This document shows, piece by piece, positions 53,611-62,196 of a stretch of DNA of 64,000 nt. Location of the stretch: assembly GCA_040007395.1 (NCBI GenBank), contig JBDTVG010000216.1, forward strand, positions 26,997 to 90,996, given 5' to 3'. The position numbers and the translations under genes were made by a program. The notes beneath the pieces are model-generated. The model did no database searches, had not been told where the DNA came from, and saw only the letters and a list, made by a program, of their open reading frames with translations. This stretch comes from DATGFK01 sp040007395. Lineage in GTDB: Bacteria; Chloroflexota; Anaerolineae; Aggregatilineales; UBA2796. The first letter of the stretch is position 1. The number at the start of each line of letters is the position of its first letter.

Positions 53611-54978
53611 ATGATGACCATTTTAAGAACGCCCTTGGAATCCACGAAGCAGTCACATTTCGGCTTGTATCCTGCCGATACACATCGAGACACTAGCCAA
53701 GTAGGCCATACTTTGGTCGAAACGGAATCGGACGACTACGAAGATTTCCTGATGGAAAGTATGTATAGAGAGATCCATACACATACCCTTGAAGCGTTGC
53801 ACTCAAGGAATGGCGAACTCAACATATTACACACGCTAATGACGGCAATGGGCGCTGACCTTGATCTCTCAACGATTCCAGCTATGTTAAAGCAACTCAT
53901 GGTCGAACAGTTGAATATTCCCGGCGGCGCGATCTTCCTCTTTGACGAAGCTAATGAAATCCCGGCGGCGAATTGGGGGATCTCTAAGACGCATTTTGCA
54001 ACAGTTCAAGCCGCCGCGATTGAAGCCGCCGAATGTTATCCTCTGCATGGTGCACCAGTACTAGCCATGAATAGCGTATCAGCGCGGCTGATTGATCCCA
54101 AACGCATTTGCCCAGTTTTGACCAGCGGCTTGGGCATTCAAGTGATTGTTGGTAATGCTATTCGAGGAATGCTCTATTTTTTCAGCCCAACGCCATTGAT
54201 CGCCAGCCCCGAACAGACGACCTTCTACGAAATGGTGGGACAGCAGATCGGCATTGCTCTCCAGAAGGCGCAGCTTGATCGACAAGTCCGTACTCAGCAG
54301 CAACAGATTCAACGGCTCTCGCGACGGTTAGTAGAGGTTCAAGAAACCGAACGGCGAAATATCGCCCATGAACTTCACGATGAAGTTGGACAATCGCTGA
54401 CTGGTCTGAAACTGCTTCTAGAATCAGCCGATTGTTTCACCACTGACGGTAGCAATGTTGACCTGAGTAGTGCTATCGAAGTAGTACGCGATCTGCTGGG
54501 TCAAGTTCACAATCTATCACTGGACTTGCGTCCTTCGATCCTTGACGATCTGGGCTTAGAGCCTGCGCTGAACTGGCAATTTCGGCGGTATACGACGACA
54601 ACTCACATTTGCGTAAACTTTGAACACACACCTCTGGGAAGACGCTTTGCGCCAGAGATCGAAACAGCAGCCTATCGTATTGTTCAGGAAGCGCTGACGA
54701 ATGTAGCCCGTTATGCAGGTGTGAAAGCTGTTGATGTCTATGTCGGGCATGAGGTCGAACAAGACGAGGAATATCTACTGATCAAGGTTGAAGATTGCGG
54801 AAAAGGCTTTGATGTCGAAAGGGTTCTCTGGGCGAACCTCTCAACAGGCGTGGCAGGCTTGGTAGAACGAGCGGCCTTGTTGCGAGGGACGCTTAAAATT
54901 GACTCCAAGCCGGGAGTGGGAACGTGCATTACAGCTCAGTTACCGCTGTCCAAGAAATCTTACGGTGAGGTTAAGTGA
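53611..54978 (+). CDS. NarL-type sensor histidine kinase, soluble, with GAF domain
   Basis: 455 residues with no membrane helix. A GAF-like domain (about 85-235) is followed by a coiled coil, the HisKA_3 dimerisation region ERRNIAHELHDEVGQSL near 246-262 with the phosphorylatable His, and a HATPase (AYRIVQEALTNVARYAG, DCGKGFD, GTCITAQLP). It should sense a cytoplasmic signal and phosphorylate the adjacent response regulator. The TGATG at 54976-54980 couples the two genes. Confidence 0.92.
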   Translation: MMTILRTPLESTKQSHFGLYPADTHRDTSQVGHTLVETESDDYEDFLMESMYREIHTHTLEALHSRNGELNILHTLMTAMGADLDLSTIPAMLKQLMVEQLNIPGGAIFLFDEANEIPAANWGISKTHFATVQAAAIEAAECYPLHGAPVLAMNSVSARLIDPKRICPVLTSGLGIQVIVGNAIRGMLYFFSPTPLIASPEQTTFYEMVGQQIGIALQKAQLDRQVRTQQQQIQRLSRRLVEVQETERRNIAHELHDEVGQSLTGLKLLLESADCFTTDGSNVDLSSAIEVVRDLLGQVHNLSLDLRPSILDDLGLEPALNWQFRRYTTTTHICVNFEHTPLGRRFAPEIETAAYRIVQEALTNVARYAGVKAVDVYVGHEVEQDEEYLLIKVEDCGKGFDVERVLWANLSTGVAGLVERAALLRGTLKIDSKPGVGTCITAQLPLSKKSYGEVK

Positions 54979-55628
54979 TGGTAAAGATAGTCTTAGGCGA
55001 TGATCATCACATTGTCCGTCAAGGCTTTAAAGCCTTATTGGAAAAAACGCCAGAGTTCTCGGTAATTGGTGAAGCCGATACTGGTTTGGTCATTCCCGAT
55101 CTAGTTGAGCGACTCAAGCCCGATATACTTATCACCGATCTAATGATGCCCGGTTTGAACGGGCTGGAAGTGACCCGTCAGGTCAAGCAGCGCATACCCA
55201 CTGTCGGCGTAATCATTCTTTCGATGCACGACGATGAATCGTATGTACTGCAAGCGTTGGCAAACGGTGCAGATGCGTATGTGCTCAAAGGGGCAAAGGC
55301 TACCGATCTGTTGCAAGCGGTCAACGCAGTGTTGATAGGTCAACGCTATCTCAGCCCGCCGCTTTCTGAGCGTGCAATTGACTCCTATGTCCAAAAATCA
55401 CGAGAGACGTTAGCAGATCCTTATAACAGCCTGACTACTCGCGAACGCGAAGTCATACAATTGGTAGTCGAAGGCCATACTAATGTCGATATTGCCAAAG
55501 CTTTATCGATCAGCGCCCGCACGGTTGAAGTTCATCGCGCTAACATGATGCACAAACTCGGCCTACGCACACAAACGGATCTAATTCGTTACGCGCTGCG
55601 ACGAGGTATCTTGCCCGACGAGACCTAA
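54978..55628 (+). CDS. NarL/FixJ-family response regulator
   Basis: 216 residues from the ATG at 54978, which overlaps the kinase stop by one base. Receiver: DDHHIVRQ at 8-15, phospho-Asp in ILITDLMMPG near 54, and Lys in YVLKGAKAT. The C-terminal LuxR helix-turn-helix is LTTREREVIQLVVEGHTNVD to HKLGLRTQTDLIRYAL. Cognate partner of the kinase upstream. Confidence 0.95.
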   Translation: MVKIVLGDDHHIVRQGFKALLEKTPEFSVIGEADTGLVIPDLVERLKPDILITDLMMPGLNGLEVTRQVKQRIPTVGVIILSMHDDESYVLQALANGADAYVLKGAKATDLLQAVNAVLIGQRYLSPPLSERAIDSYVQKSRETLADPYNSLTTREREVIQLVVEGHTNVDIAKALSISARTVEVHRANMMHKLGLRTQTDLIRYALRRGILPDET

Positions 55629-55679
55629 AACGTATATGAATCCCGCTTTTCATGGGGTAGATTTGTTTTGGATCAACGA

Positions 55680-55708
55680 GTGGGGCGGCATATAGGCCGC
55701 CTCCTACG
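55680..55708. repeat. Dispersed palindromic repeat, copy 2
   Basis: Core at 55684-55701 (GGCGGCATA/TAGGCCGCC, one mismatch). With flanks GTGGG and CTCCTAC it matches the reverse complement of 28563-28591, 27 kb away. Confidence 0.6.
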
Positions 55709-55815
55709 ATAATTCGCAGACTGATGAACCTCTGCCACAAAATTGACTGTAATTTTGTTCAGCCGGACACTTCAAGACAGTCAAGTAATATCCCGCGCTC
55801 AGGACAAAAACTTCT

Positions 55816-56331
55816 ATGCATAACCGTGAAAGTTTCATCGGGCATTATCGATCCGGCGTATTTCAAGCCATTGTGCCGTTCGCGATTATCCTCATTGTAT
55901 TGCTGTGCCTTATTCCAAATTTCATTGACATCATATTGAAGACTCTCCTGTTGTTGACGTGCTTTGCGATCATGGCTTTCGGAACCATGTATCAACGTGC
56001 CCAAGGCAAGTGGACGATTTGGTCAAAGGACACGTTTGCGCTGGAAGTGACTTCTGGGGATTTGCTATCAATACTTGTGGGGAGCTTCCTGATTATCTTC
56101 GTGAAGGTTGTCGTTCTATTTGGCGTGATGTGCCTCGTCTGGCCTCTTTTTGAACTCGTGCGTCAGAGCAAGTTCCTTGAGATCGCCTACAAAAATTGGC
56201 AACAGGGATTAGTGCTAGTCTATCCCACCGATAACAGCCCCGTTCGTGCCGCTACTTACGTGGCTTATGAATCTCAACCCAGAGTCGATCAAGCGTCTGT
56301 CAAAGCGCCAGATACCGAGCCTAATTCTTGA
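55816..56331 (+). CDS. Hypothetical membrane protein
   Basis: 171 residues. Two hydrophobic stretches near 16-55 and one near 88-120 suggest three or four helices; the C-terminal 45 residues are polar. No family is recognised. Single gene upstream of a convergent zinc-ribbon gene. Confidence 0.55.
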   Translation: MHNRESFIGHYRSGVFQAIVPFAIILIVLLCLIPNFIDIILKTLLLLTCFAIMAFGTMYQRAQGKWTIWSKDTFALEVTSGDLLSILVGSFLIIFVKVVVLFGVMCLVWPLFELVRQSKFLEIAYKNWQQGLVLVYPTDNSPVRAATYVAYESQPRVDQASVKAPDTEPNS

Positions 56332-56424
56332 TCTGAATTCCTGATCTTTCCATCTGTTAAATCTATCTGGAATGCCGCTTGCTTTTATCGAAAGCCGGCG
56401 GCGTTTTTATCATCCTCAAAAAGC

Positions 56425-56658
56425 TCACGGTGCAGGCGGTCTGTTGAGATTCAGCACTTCGGGGCGATAGGTAGTTTTGCAAAACTCGCACTCGACGTAC
56501 TCGCCAAGCTGCTTGATCGGGAAGATGGGGATGAAGTACAAGGTAAAATACTGGGCAACTTTCTTGAGTTGGTATAGCCGCACAGCGCGGCATTTGGGGC
56601 AGAAGAACTCGCCCGCCGCTTTTTTCACAGTCCGATTGCGTGACCCAAAGATAATCAA
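56425..56658 (-). CDS. Small zinc-ribbon protein
   Basis: 77 residues with FFCPKCRAVRLYQLKKV and CEFCKTTYRPEVL, a four-cysteine zinc ribbon, and a hydrophobic strand between (TLYFIPIFPI). The layout is the one of the zinc-ribbon family with unknown function common in Gram-positive and Chloroflexota genomes. A longer frame on the same strand at 56363-56725 is a shadow. Confidence 0.75.
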   Translation of the reverse strand: MIIFGSRNRTVKKAAGEFFCPKCRAVRLYQLKKVAQYFTLYFIPIFPIKQLGEYVECEFCKTTYRPEVLNLNRPPAP

Positions 56659-56690
56659 TGCAAACCTCCTTTTGGGATAGAAAAAGGAAC

Positions 56691-56736
56691 CAGCCTGTTG
56701 AAAAGTCCGCTACGCGATAAAACATTCAACAGGCTG
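56691..56736 (-). terminator. 12-bp inverted repeat after the hypothetical gene at 56750
   Basis: CAGCCTGTTGAA (56691-56702) and TTCAACAGGCTG (56725-56736) are perfect complements with a 22-nt spacer. On the minus strand it follows the stop of the next gene and a T-rich tail comes after it. Confidence 0.6.
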
Positions 56737-56749
56737 TATTGAATTGTGT

Positions 56750-57478
56750 CTATTCTGATGTTTTTCCGAGAATTTCCAGAGCCTTTTGGCAATAGTCAAT
56801 CGCGAAAGAATTTGTCAAAGCAAGGCCACGATTGAAAAAAGCCGTCAAGTCTGCCTTATCTTCGGCGCTGAGTTTGACGTCATTATTTCGAGCAAGAAAT
56901 GCCCAAGCATCTGAATAAATAAATACGTAGAGTTGGGTATTGCTATCGGTTGGTTCTGGGGCCACTTCCATCGTAATTCTTAGACTTTGCAGAGAATGCC
57001 CAGTAGCGTAAAAAGCTAAAAATGCATTGGTGTGTTTTGTCTTATCGTCGCTGAGAAGTATATGAATCAAATAAGTCCGTGTTGCTTGAATGCCTCCGGT
57101 TCTACACAAAAATCCAGCGATTCGGCTTCCAACATCGCTAATATCAGTATATTCAAAGAGAAGGTTCGACTCAAGAACAAGCCAGAATAATTCGGGATAG
57201 CCATAGCCGCCCCGACTTGTGCTTATGTATACAAGATCATCCATGGTAATGATCAGGCTCAATTTGCCGGGTCGATCTGCATTTTGAAACAGGGAGGATA
57301 AAGTCTGAAGCACGCCAAACTCTGTTGCATATCCAGAGTCAAATACGGTTAATATCCGGTCCCATAGCGCGTTCCGATGGTAATTATCGCTCTGATTATC
57401 CAATTCATGGGGTTTTACCCATTCTGACAGAAGCTGAAACATTTCTTGATCTGCGTCGTTACTCATTCTCCGCCCCAT
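56750..57478 (-). CDS. Hypothetical protein
   Basis: 242 residues, mostly helical, no recognised family. The ATG at 57466 with GGAG before it is an alternative start. Features such as NDADQEMFQLLSEWVKP and TAFFNRGLALTNSFAIDYCQKALEIL give no function. Confidence 0.55.
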   Translation of the reverse strand: MGRRMSNDADQEMFQLLSEWVKPHELDNQSDNYHRNALWDRILTVFDSGYATEFGVLQTLSSLFQNADRPGKLSLIITMDDLVYISTSRGGYGYPELFWLVLESNLLFEYTDISDVGSRIAGFLCRTGGIQATRTYLIHILLSDDKTKHTNAFLAFYATGHSLQSLRITMEVAPEPTDSNTQLYVFIYSDAWAFLARNNDVKLSAEDKADLTAFFNRGLALTNSFAIDYCQKALEILGKTSE

Positions 57479-57713
57479 GGTAGCTCACCCAATCTCTAAT
57501 GGCGAGAATAACCTCCTATACCTTGTTTAACAAGTTGAAACGTTTGATCTCATTATAAAGTATTTACAAAAGCGCGAAAAATAGCTACTTACGGCATTAT
57601 TAACTATTCTGTACTTCCAAAATCCCCTAAATGTAGGTTATAATTAGGTTAGGCTCTCCAGTGGGCGGCATTAGCCCCCAGATAGCCTTTTTTTGGACTA
57701 GGGACAAGATAAC

Positions 57714-59078
57714 ATGGCGAATATTTCTACGCGTGCAATTCAGATCAAGACTGAGATACCGGGGCCGAAGAGTCGCGAGATACTGGCGCGACGCGAGGCG
57801 GCTGTAACACGCGGGCTGGGGCGTTCCACGCCAGTGGTCGCTGCTAGCGCTCATGGTGCGCTCGTCATGGATGTTGACGGCAACACCTTTATCGACTTCG
57901 CTGGAGGGATCGGCGTGCTAGCGGTAGGGCATACACCCGCACCTGTCGTTGATGCGCTCAAAGTACAGGCCGAGACGATGATTCACCTATGCGAAATTGT
58001 CGCCACGACTGAAAGCTACGTGGAATTGTGCGAAGTGCTGAACCGAATCACTCCTGGCAATTTCACCAAAAAGAGCCTACTTTCTAACACAGGAGCGGAA
58101 GCTGTAGAGAACGCGATCCGCTGTGCGAGAGCCTACACAGGCCGTCCAGCAGTCATCTGTTTCGAGGGTAGCTATCATGGGCGTACCCTGTTGACAATGA
58201 CTCTGACCAGCAAGTATGATTTATTTAAGAAGGGCTTTGGCCCATTTGCCTCGGATGTGTATCGGCTGCCGTTCCCGTATATGTACCGCCGCCCAGACTT
58301 CATGACCGAGGAGCAGTACACCGATACTCTGATTGCCAACTTTGATCATGCGCTTGTGGCTCAGGTAGATCCTTCGGCAGTGGCGGCAGTAATTCTGGAG
58401 CCAGTGCAGGGTGAAGGTGGCTTCATTCCAACGCCTAAGCGCTACATGGAACATCTGGCAATGCGTTGTAAACAACATGGCATGATGCTGATCATCGATG
58501 AAGTCCAAACGGGCTTCGGGCGCACAGGCAAGCTGTTTGCCAGCGAACACTACGACATTGAGCCGGACATCATCGTCACTGCCAAATCGCTCGGCGGCGG
58601 AACCCCCATCAGCGCGATCACAGGGCGGGCGGAAGTGGTCGATGCGCCACATCCCGGCGGCATGGGCGGAACTTATGGCGGTAGTCCGATGGCTTGTGTG
58701 GCGGCGCTCAAGACGATTGAGTACATCCAGCAAAACGATCTGCCGGGGCGGGCCGTGCAACTGGGCAACATCATTCGTCCGGTGTTTGATCGCTGGCACG
58801 ACGAGATCCCAATGGTTGGCGATGTACGTGGGCTAGGTTCAATGTTGGCGGTTGAACTAGTACTGGATCGCAAAACGAAAGCGCCCGCCAAAGAACAAAC
58901 ACTGCCCGTCATTCAAGAGGCTGCACGACATGGCCTAATTCTCATCCGTGCGGGGTTATTCAGCAATTGTCTGCGAATGCTCATGCCGCTGACGATCCCA
59001 GAAGAACAGCTATACGAAGGCTTGGAAGTTCTCGAAGCCGCAATCAAGACCATACAAGGAACACTAATCGGTGAATAA
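57714..59078 (+). CDS. gabT: Class III PLP aminotransferase, 4-aminobutyrate transaminase-like
   Basis: 454 residues. PLP motifs: SNTGAEAVENAIR near 122-134, LIIDEVQTGFGRTGKLFA near 260-277 and the PLP lysine in IIVTAKSLGGGTP near 288-300. The layout is that of GABA or acetylornithine-type transaminases; substrate range cannot be told. A GNAT gene follows 2 nt later, so it is probably an operon for amino-group metabolism. Confidence 0.85.
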   Translation: MANISTRAIQIKTEIPGPKSREILARREAAVTRGLGRSTPVVAASAHGALVMDVDGNTFIDFAGGIGVLAVGHTPAPVVDALKVQAETMIHLCEIVATTESYVELCEVLNRITPGNFTKKSLLSNTGAEAVENAIRCARAYTGRPAVICFEGSYHGRTLLTMTLTSKYDLFKKGFGPFASDVYRLPFPYMYRRPDFMTEEQYTDTLIANFDHALVAQVDPSAVAAVILEPVQGEGGFIPTPKRYMEHLAMRCKQHGMMLIIDEVQTGFGRTGKLFASEHYDIEPDIIVTAKSLGGGTPISAITGRAEVVDAPHPGGMGGTYGGSPMACVAALKTIEYIQQNDLPGRAVQLGNIIRPVFDRWHDEIPMVGDVRGLGSMLAVELVLDRKTKAPAKEQTLPVIQEAARHGLILIRAGLFSNCLRMLMPLTIPEEQLYEGLEVLEAAIKTIQGTLIGE

Positions 59079-59080
59079 CT

Positions 59081-59713
59081 ATGCAAACAAATGTTATTAC
59101 TATCTCGAATACGGCACTCGTTCATGCCTCTATGCTGGCGGCGATTCAGAAATTTGCGTTTCCTAATCTAGATCCTGAACAGCATCTGACCGCGGCACAA
59201 TACCGCCGTCACATTGAAGTCTTCCCCGAAGGACAATTTGTAGCGCTGAACGGTCAACAGGCCGTTGGGTCAACCACCACGCTGCGCCTCAATTTCAACA
59301 TCAACCATCCCCAGCACACAATGGCTGAAATTACTGACAACGGTTGGCTTGGCAACCATGACCCACACGGCGAATGGCTGTACGGAGCCGACTTAATGGT
59401 TCACCCCGAATTCCGCAAGCGTGGCATCGCTCGACAGCTTTACACGGCTCGTTATGATTTGGTGCGGCGGCTTGGCCTACGTGGGCAAGTCTCGGCTGGC
59501 ATGATCCCCGGTTATCACAAATTTGCTCACTGCTACACGATTGGCGAGTACCTGCGACGAGTCGCTGCTGGGGACATTATCGACCCGACACTGACCGCCC
59601 AACTCAGGGTGGGCTTCCACTACGTTGCGCCAATCTATAATTATTTGCAAGACACGAGCAGTGGCAATGCCGTCGCGCTCATCGTCTGGGAAAATCCCGA
59701 CTTCGGTCGTTAG
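59081..59713 (+). CDS. GNAT-family acetyltransferase
   Basis: 210 residues from the ATG at 59081. The acetyl-CoA motif A is VHPEFRKRGIARQLYTARYD near 104-123 (R/Q-x-x-G-x-A). The N-terminal half is a typical GNAT start and the C-terminal 60 residues are an extension. It is coupled to the aminotransferase gene. Confidence 0.85.
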   Translation: MQTNVITISNTALVHASMLAAIQKFAFPNLDPEQHLTAAQYRRHIEVFPEGQFVALNGQQAVGSTTTLRLNFNINHPQHTMAEITDNGWLGNHDPHGEWLYGADLMVHPEFRKRGIARQLYTARYDLVRRLGLRGQVSAGMIPGYHKFAHCYTIGEYLRRVAAGDIIDPTLTAQLRVGFHYVAPIYNYLQDTSSGNAVALIVWENPDFGR

Positions 59714-59830
59714 TTTATCCAACCGTATACCGTTCGACTGAATCCGATGTGACACGCTACATCGGCTAAAGTTGCATAGCTTCCTAGGCTGTGGAGTATA
59801 AAGTTTGTAGTTTTCGTTGCTATCGGACAA

Positions 59831-59886
59831 CGCACAGGGGGTGAATCTCACCAAGATCGCCCGCGATGACAGTCACCCCTTGTGCG
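59831..59886. terminator. Long hairpin in the intergenic region before tRNA-Val
   Basis: CGCACAGGGGGTGA (59831-59844) pairs with TCACCCCTTGTGCG (59873-59886), 14 bp with one mismatch, separated by 28 nt. The rest of the 59714-60072 gap shows no gene. Confidence 0.55.
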
Positions 59887-60031
59887 GTTTCATGAACAAG
59901 CTCATTGTTGGTCGGTAGTGCTGGGTGGCTTGAGTAACCCTTCAGTTATCTTGACGGAGATTGGCGCATGTCCGCGTTCCAGCGATGGCAGCATGATCGC
60001 GTCGTTCAGCCGACTGCCCACACTTTTCCTC

Positions 60032-60061
60032 TTGACGCTTGTAACGTTGAACCTGTATAAT
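60032..60061 (+). promoter_or_regulatory. Promoter of tRNA-Val
   Basis: TTGACG (60032-60037) and a perfect TATAAT (60056-60061), 18 bp apart, ending 11 bases before the tRNA. Confidence 0.85.
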
Positions 60062-60072
60062 GCCTTTTAAGA

Positions 60073-60145
60073 GGGCGCTTAGCTCAATTGGCAGAGCACT
60101 TCGTTTACACCGAAGGGGTTAGGGGTTCGAGTCCCTTAGCGCCCA
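60073..60145 (+). tRNA. tRNA-Val (UAC)
   Basis: Acceptor GGGCGCT/AGCGCCC, D arm GCTCAATTGGCAGAGC, anticodon stem CTTCG/CGAAG with loop TTTACAC (anticodon UAC), and T arm AGGGGTTCGAGTCCCTT. Discriminator A at 60145, no CCA encoded. The 3' end overlaps a serine recombinase remnant on the other strand. Confidence 0.95.
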
Positions 60146-60412
60146 CTCGCTAACATAAGGGACAATCTCCATAGAGGTTGTCCCTTTTCCGTTCTGCCCT
60201 AGCACAATGTGGTAATCTGCTTTGAGTCTCATTGGCACGACTTGACCTTCGTTAACATATACCCGGTCAACGATGAGTTTAACTAGCTTATGCTCAAGTG
60301 CCACGTCATTGCCACAACGTTTGATTTCCTGTCCATCTACCAGCCATATTAGCCACACAACCAGCACCATGAACAACATGACCATGACTTGTGAGACTGG
60401 CATCGACGGCAT
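60119..60412 (-). pseudogene. Serine recombinase C-terminal remnant ending in tRNA-Val
   Basis: From about 60340 leftwards the frame reads GNDVALEHKLVKLIVDRVYV, VVPMRLKADYHIVLG and SEWALRDSNP, then a stop at 60119 inside the tRNA T arm. The layout is that of the C-terminal end of a large serine recombinase. Upstream of 60340 the frame is not homologous and an ISAs1-like element begins at 60497, so this is a decayed piece. Confidence 0.7.
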
Positions 60413-60496
60413 CTTAAACTCGTCCAGAACGCAAACTATAATATCCCCTAATTTACTCTCACTTTTCTACTTTTCCCACCCTCCACCCTTTATCCA

Positions 60497-61541
60497 CAGG
60501 GCGCGTGCAAAGTCAGGTAAAAGAATAAAGAACGAGCGCCAGCGCTTCAGTTGGGAAAGCACAGAAGCGACAGTGAGCAGCGGCAATGGCAGTAAAGCCA
60601 CGCAGACGGAGCAAGCCTAACACCAGATTATTGAGGATGGTGATAGCTTGAGCAGCAGTACCAATCGCCAAGTGGCAAAGTATCTTCATGAAAAGTCACA
60701 TCGCGACAATAGTGGAGCTTATTTTCAATCGCCCAATGGCGACGATGCAGGTGGAGTAAGCGCTTGGGCGAAGCGGCGGTGGTGGATAGACTAGTGAGGC
60801 CGTAGCTGACTTCGTGGCTAGTTTTGTCGGTTTTTAGGTCGCGTACTTGGCGCACCAGTTGGAAGACTTGGCCCAGAGCGGGCCAATCACAGGTAGGATT
60901 GGGCGCTGGTCATGAGTGGGTGCGTTTCAAGGCGACCATGCCCTTTGGCAATGGTCGTTACCGATTGAAAATCGGTGCATAGTGGTGCCGACCCTAACGG
61001 CACACTTTCTGGGCCAAATAACCGTTCAATATCGGCGCGTAAGGTGGGTTAGTTGTCCTTGACTGTCCCACCTCAATCGTGCCGCGCAAGGTCTTCCCAT
61101 CCATCGCCAATTGCTCAGACTGAGTCTGGTACCTTTTGAAAAAGTTGCCTACCACGCGCTCAAACTCCCCAACAGCTACCGCATGGCCTAATACCCGGCG
61201 GTAGGTCGCGGCATGTGGCAAACTTCTCGCTTCAAGCCCAAACTGGTCTGTAAGTCCGGCGCTCGATATTTGACCCATTCCGCCATCCCTTCCGGTGTAT
61301 CTTCTCCCCCCAGTTTGGCTAACACACTCAACGTCAGCACCGTTGCCAAGGCATACCGTCTTCCGCGTCTTTTCCGCTTATCGCTGATGTTCAGTAACGC
61401 CTCATATAGACTGTTGACTTCAAACTCAACCGCCTGACCGCCTTGTATGCTATAGTTCATTTTGGGCTTTCCTGTCGTTCGCTTGGTGTAGGAACCTTCA
61501 ACTTACCTCAGTTAAGCCCCTCTGACTTTGCAAGTGCCCTG
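60497..61541 (-). mobile_element. ISAs1-family insertion sequence with intact ends and broken transposase
   Basis: CAGGGCGCGTGCAAAGTCAG at 60497-60516 and its complement at 61522-61541 (two mismatches in 20) are terminal inverted repeats. On the minus strand LLNISDKRKRRGRRYALA and EDTPEGMAEWVKYR (61460-61190), EQLAMDGKTLRGTIE (about 61100) and HWAIENKLHYCRDVTFHEDT (about 60700) are the parts of an ISAs1 transposase in order, with frameshifts and stops between. At 1045 bp it is shorter than full ISAs1 elements. It is a relative of the fragment at 19196. Confidence 0.88.
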
Positions 61542-61559
61542 AGCCACTCAGTTGGTTTC

Positions 61560-61588
61560 TTGACAAAACTGGATAAAACTTCTATCCT
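61560..61588 (+). promoter_or_regulatory. Promoter upstream of the sugar ABC transporter
   Basis: TTGACA (61560-61565) and TATCCT (61583-61588) with 17 bp between. A LacI-type operator lies directly downstream. Confidence 0.65.
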
Positions 61589-61600
61589 ATAAATAGATAG

Positions 61601-61620
61601 ATGTGGAAGCGCTCCCACAT
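61601..61620. promoter_or_regulatory. LacI-family operator candidate
   Basis: ATGTGGAAGC/GCTCCCACAT is a 20-bp palindrome with one mismatch and an AGCGCT centre, the typical LacI-family half-site pattern. It lies just after the -10 box, where it would block transcription in the absence of the sugar. Confidence 0.7.
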
Positions 61621-62196
61621 TATTAAGAAATGTTTCGTTATTGTGAATGAATATTGTTACAGTACGCCACAACCCAAGGTCTTACCGGCACAGCAGGTGT
61701 CAGCCTGTGATAAACAGATTTGGAGTGTGTATTGCTCTATCTCTATGAGCACACTAAATATTCTGGGTAAGTGTTGTTGCGGATCCAGCACTCAACCAGA
61801 TTGTCCTCAATGCTTATTACTCATCATTGCACTCATCATACATGGTTAACTAACCGTAAGAAGCGTACCGCAGCCACAAGTGCTCGACCAGAACTATCCG
61901 CATGATCTTGCGGAGAGTATCATTTTTTGAAGTCTATCAGACAGCAAGCCACTGACAAGCTATTGACAAACGGTGTCTCGCTGTAACTTTTAGAGATCGT
62001 TGTTCGCGGGACCGTAGAAATATTCTTAGGGGTATTATTCATCCATTAAAGGGGGTGAGGCAAATCAAGCGATACTAAATCAATTGCATCAATTGTACAA
62101 AAGATCGGGGTACATACCAATTGACAGGGTGAGTAAGACAGACTCACCTCAGATCGAAGTAAGATCGAACAGGTAATATTGGTCAGGAGAAAAAAC
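61621..62196. other. Long untranslated leader before the binding protein gene
   Basis: About 580 bases with no convincing gene. GGTGAGT (62128-62134) and ACTCACC (62142-62148) form a hairpin close to the start. TTGACA also occurs at 61963 and 62121 but without a clear -10, so a second promoter is possible. Confidence 0.4.

Noticed and set aside
58221..58799. 192-codon minus-strand frame
   Set aside because: Antisense of the aminotransferase gene, which is well supported.
61601..61849. 82-codon frame starting in the LacI-type operator
   Set aside because: Its ATG is part of the palindrome, there is no ribosome site and the composition is cysteine-rich and unlike a protein.
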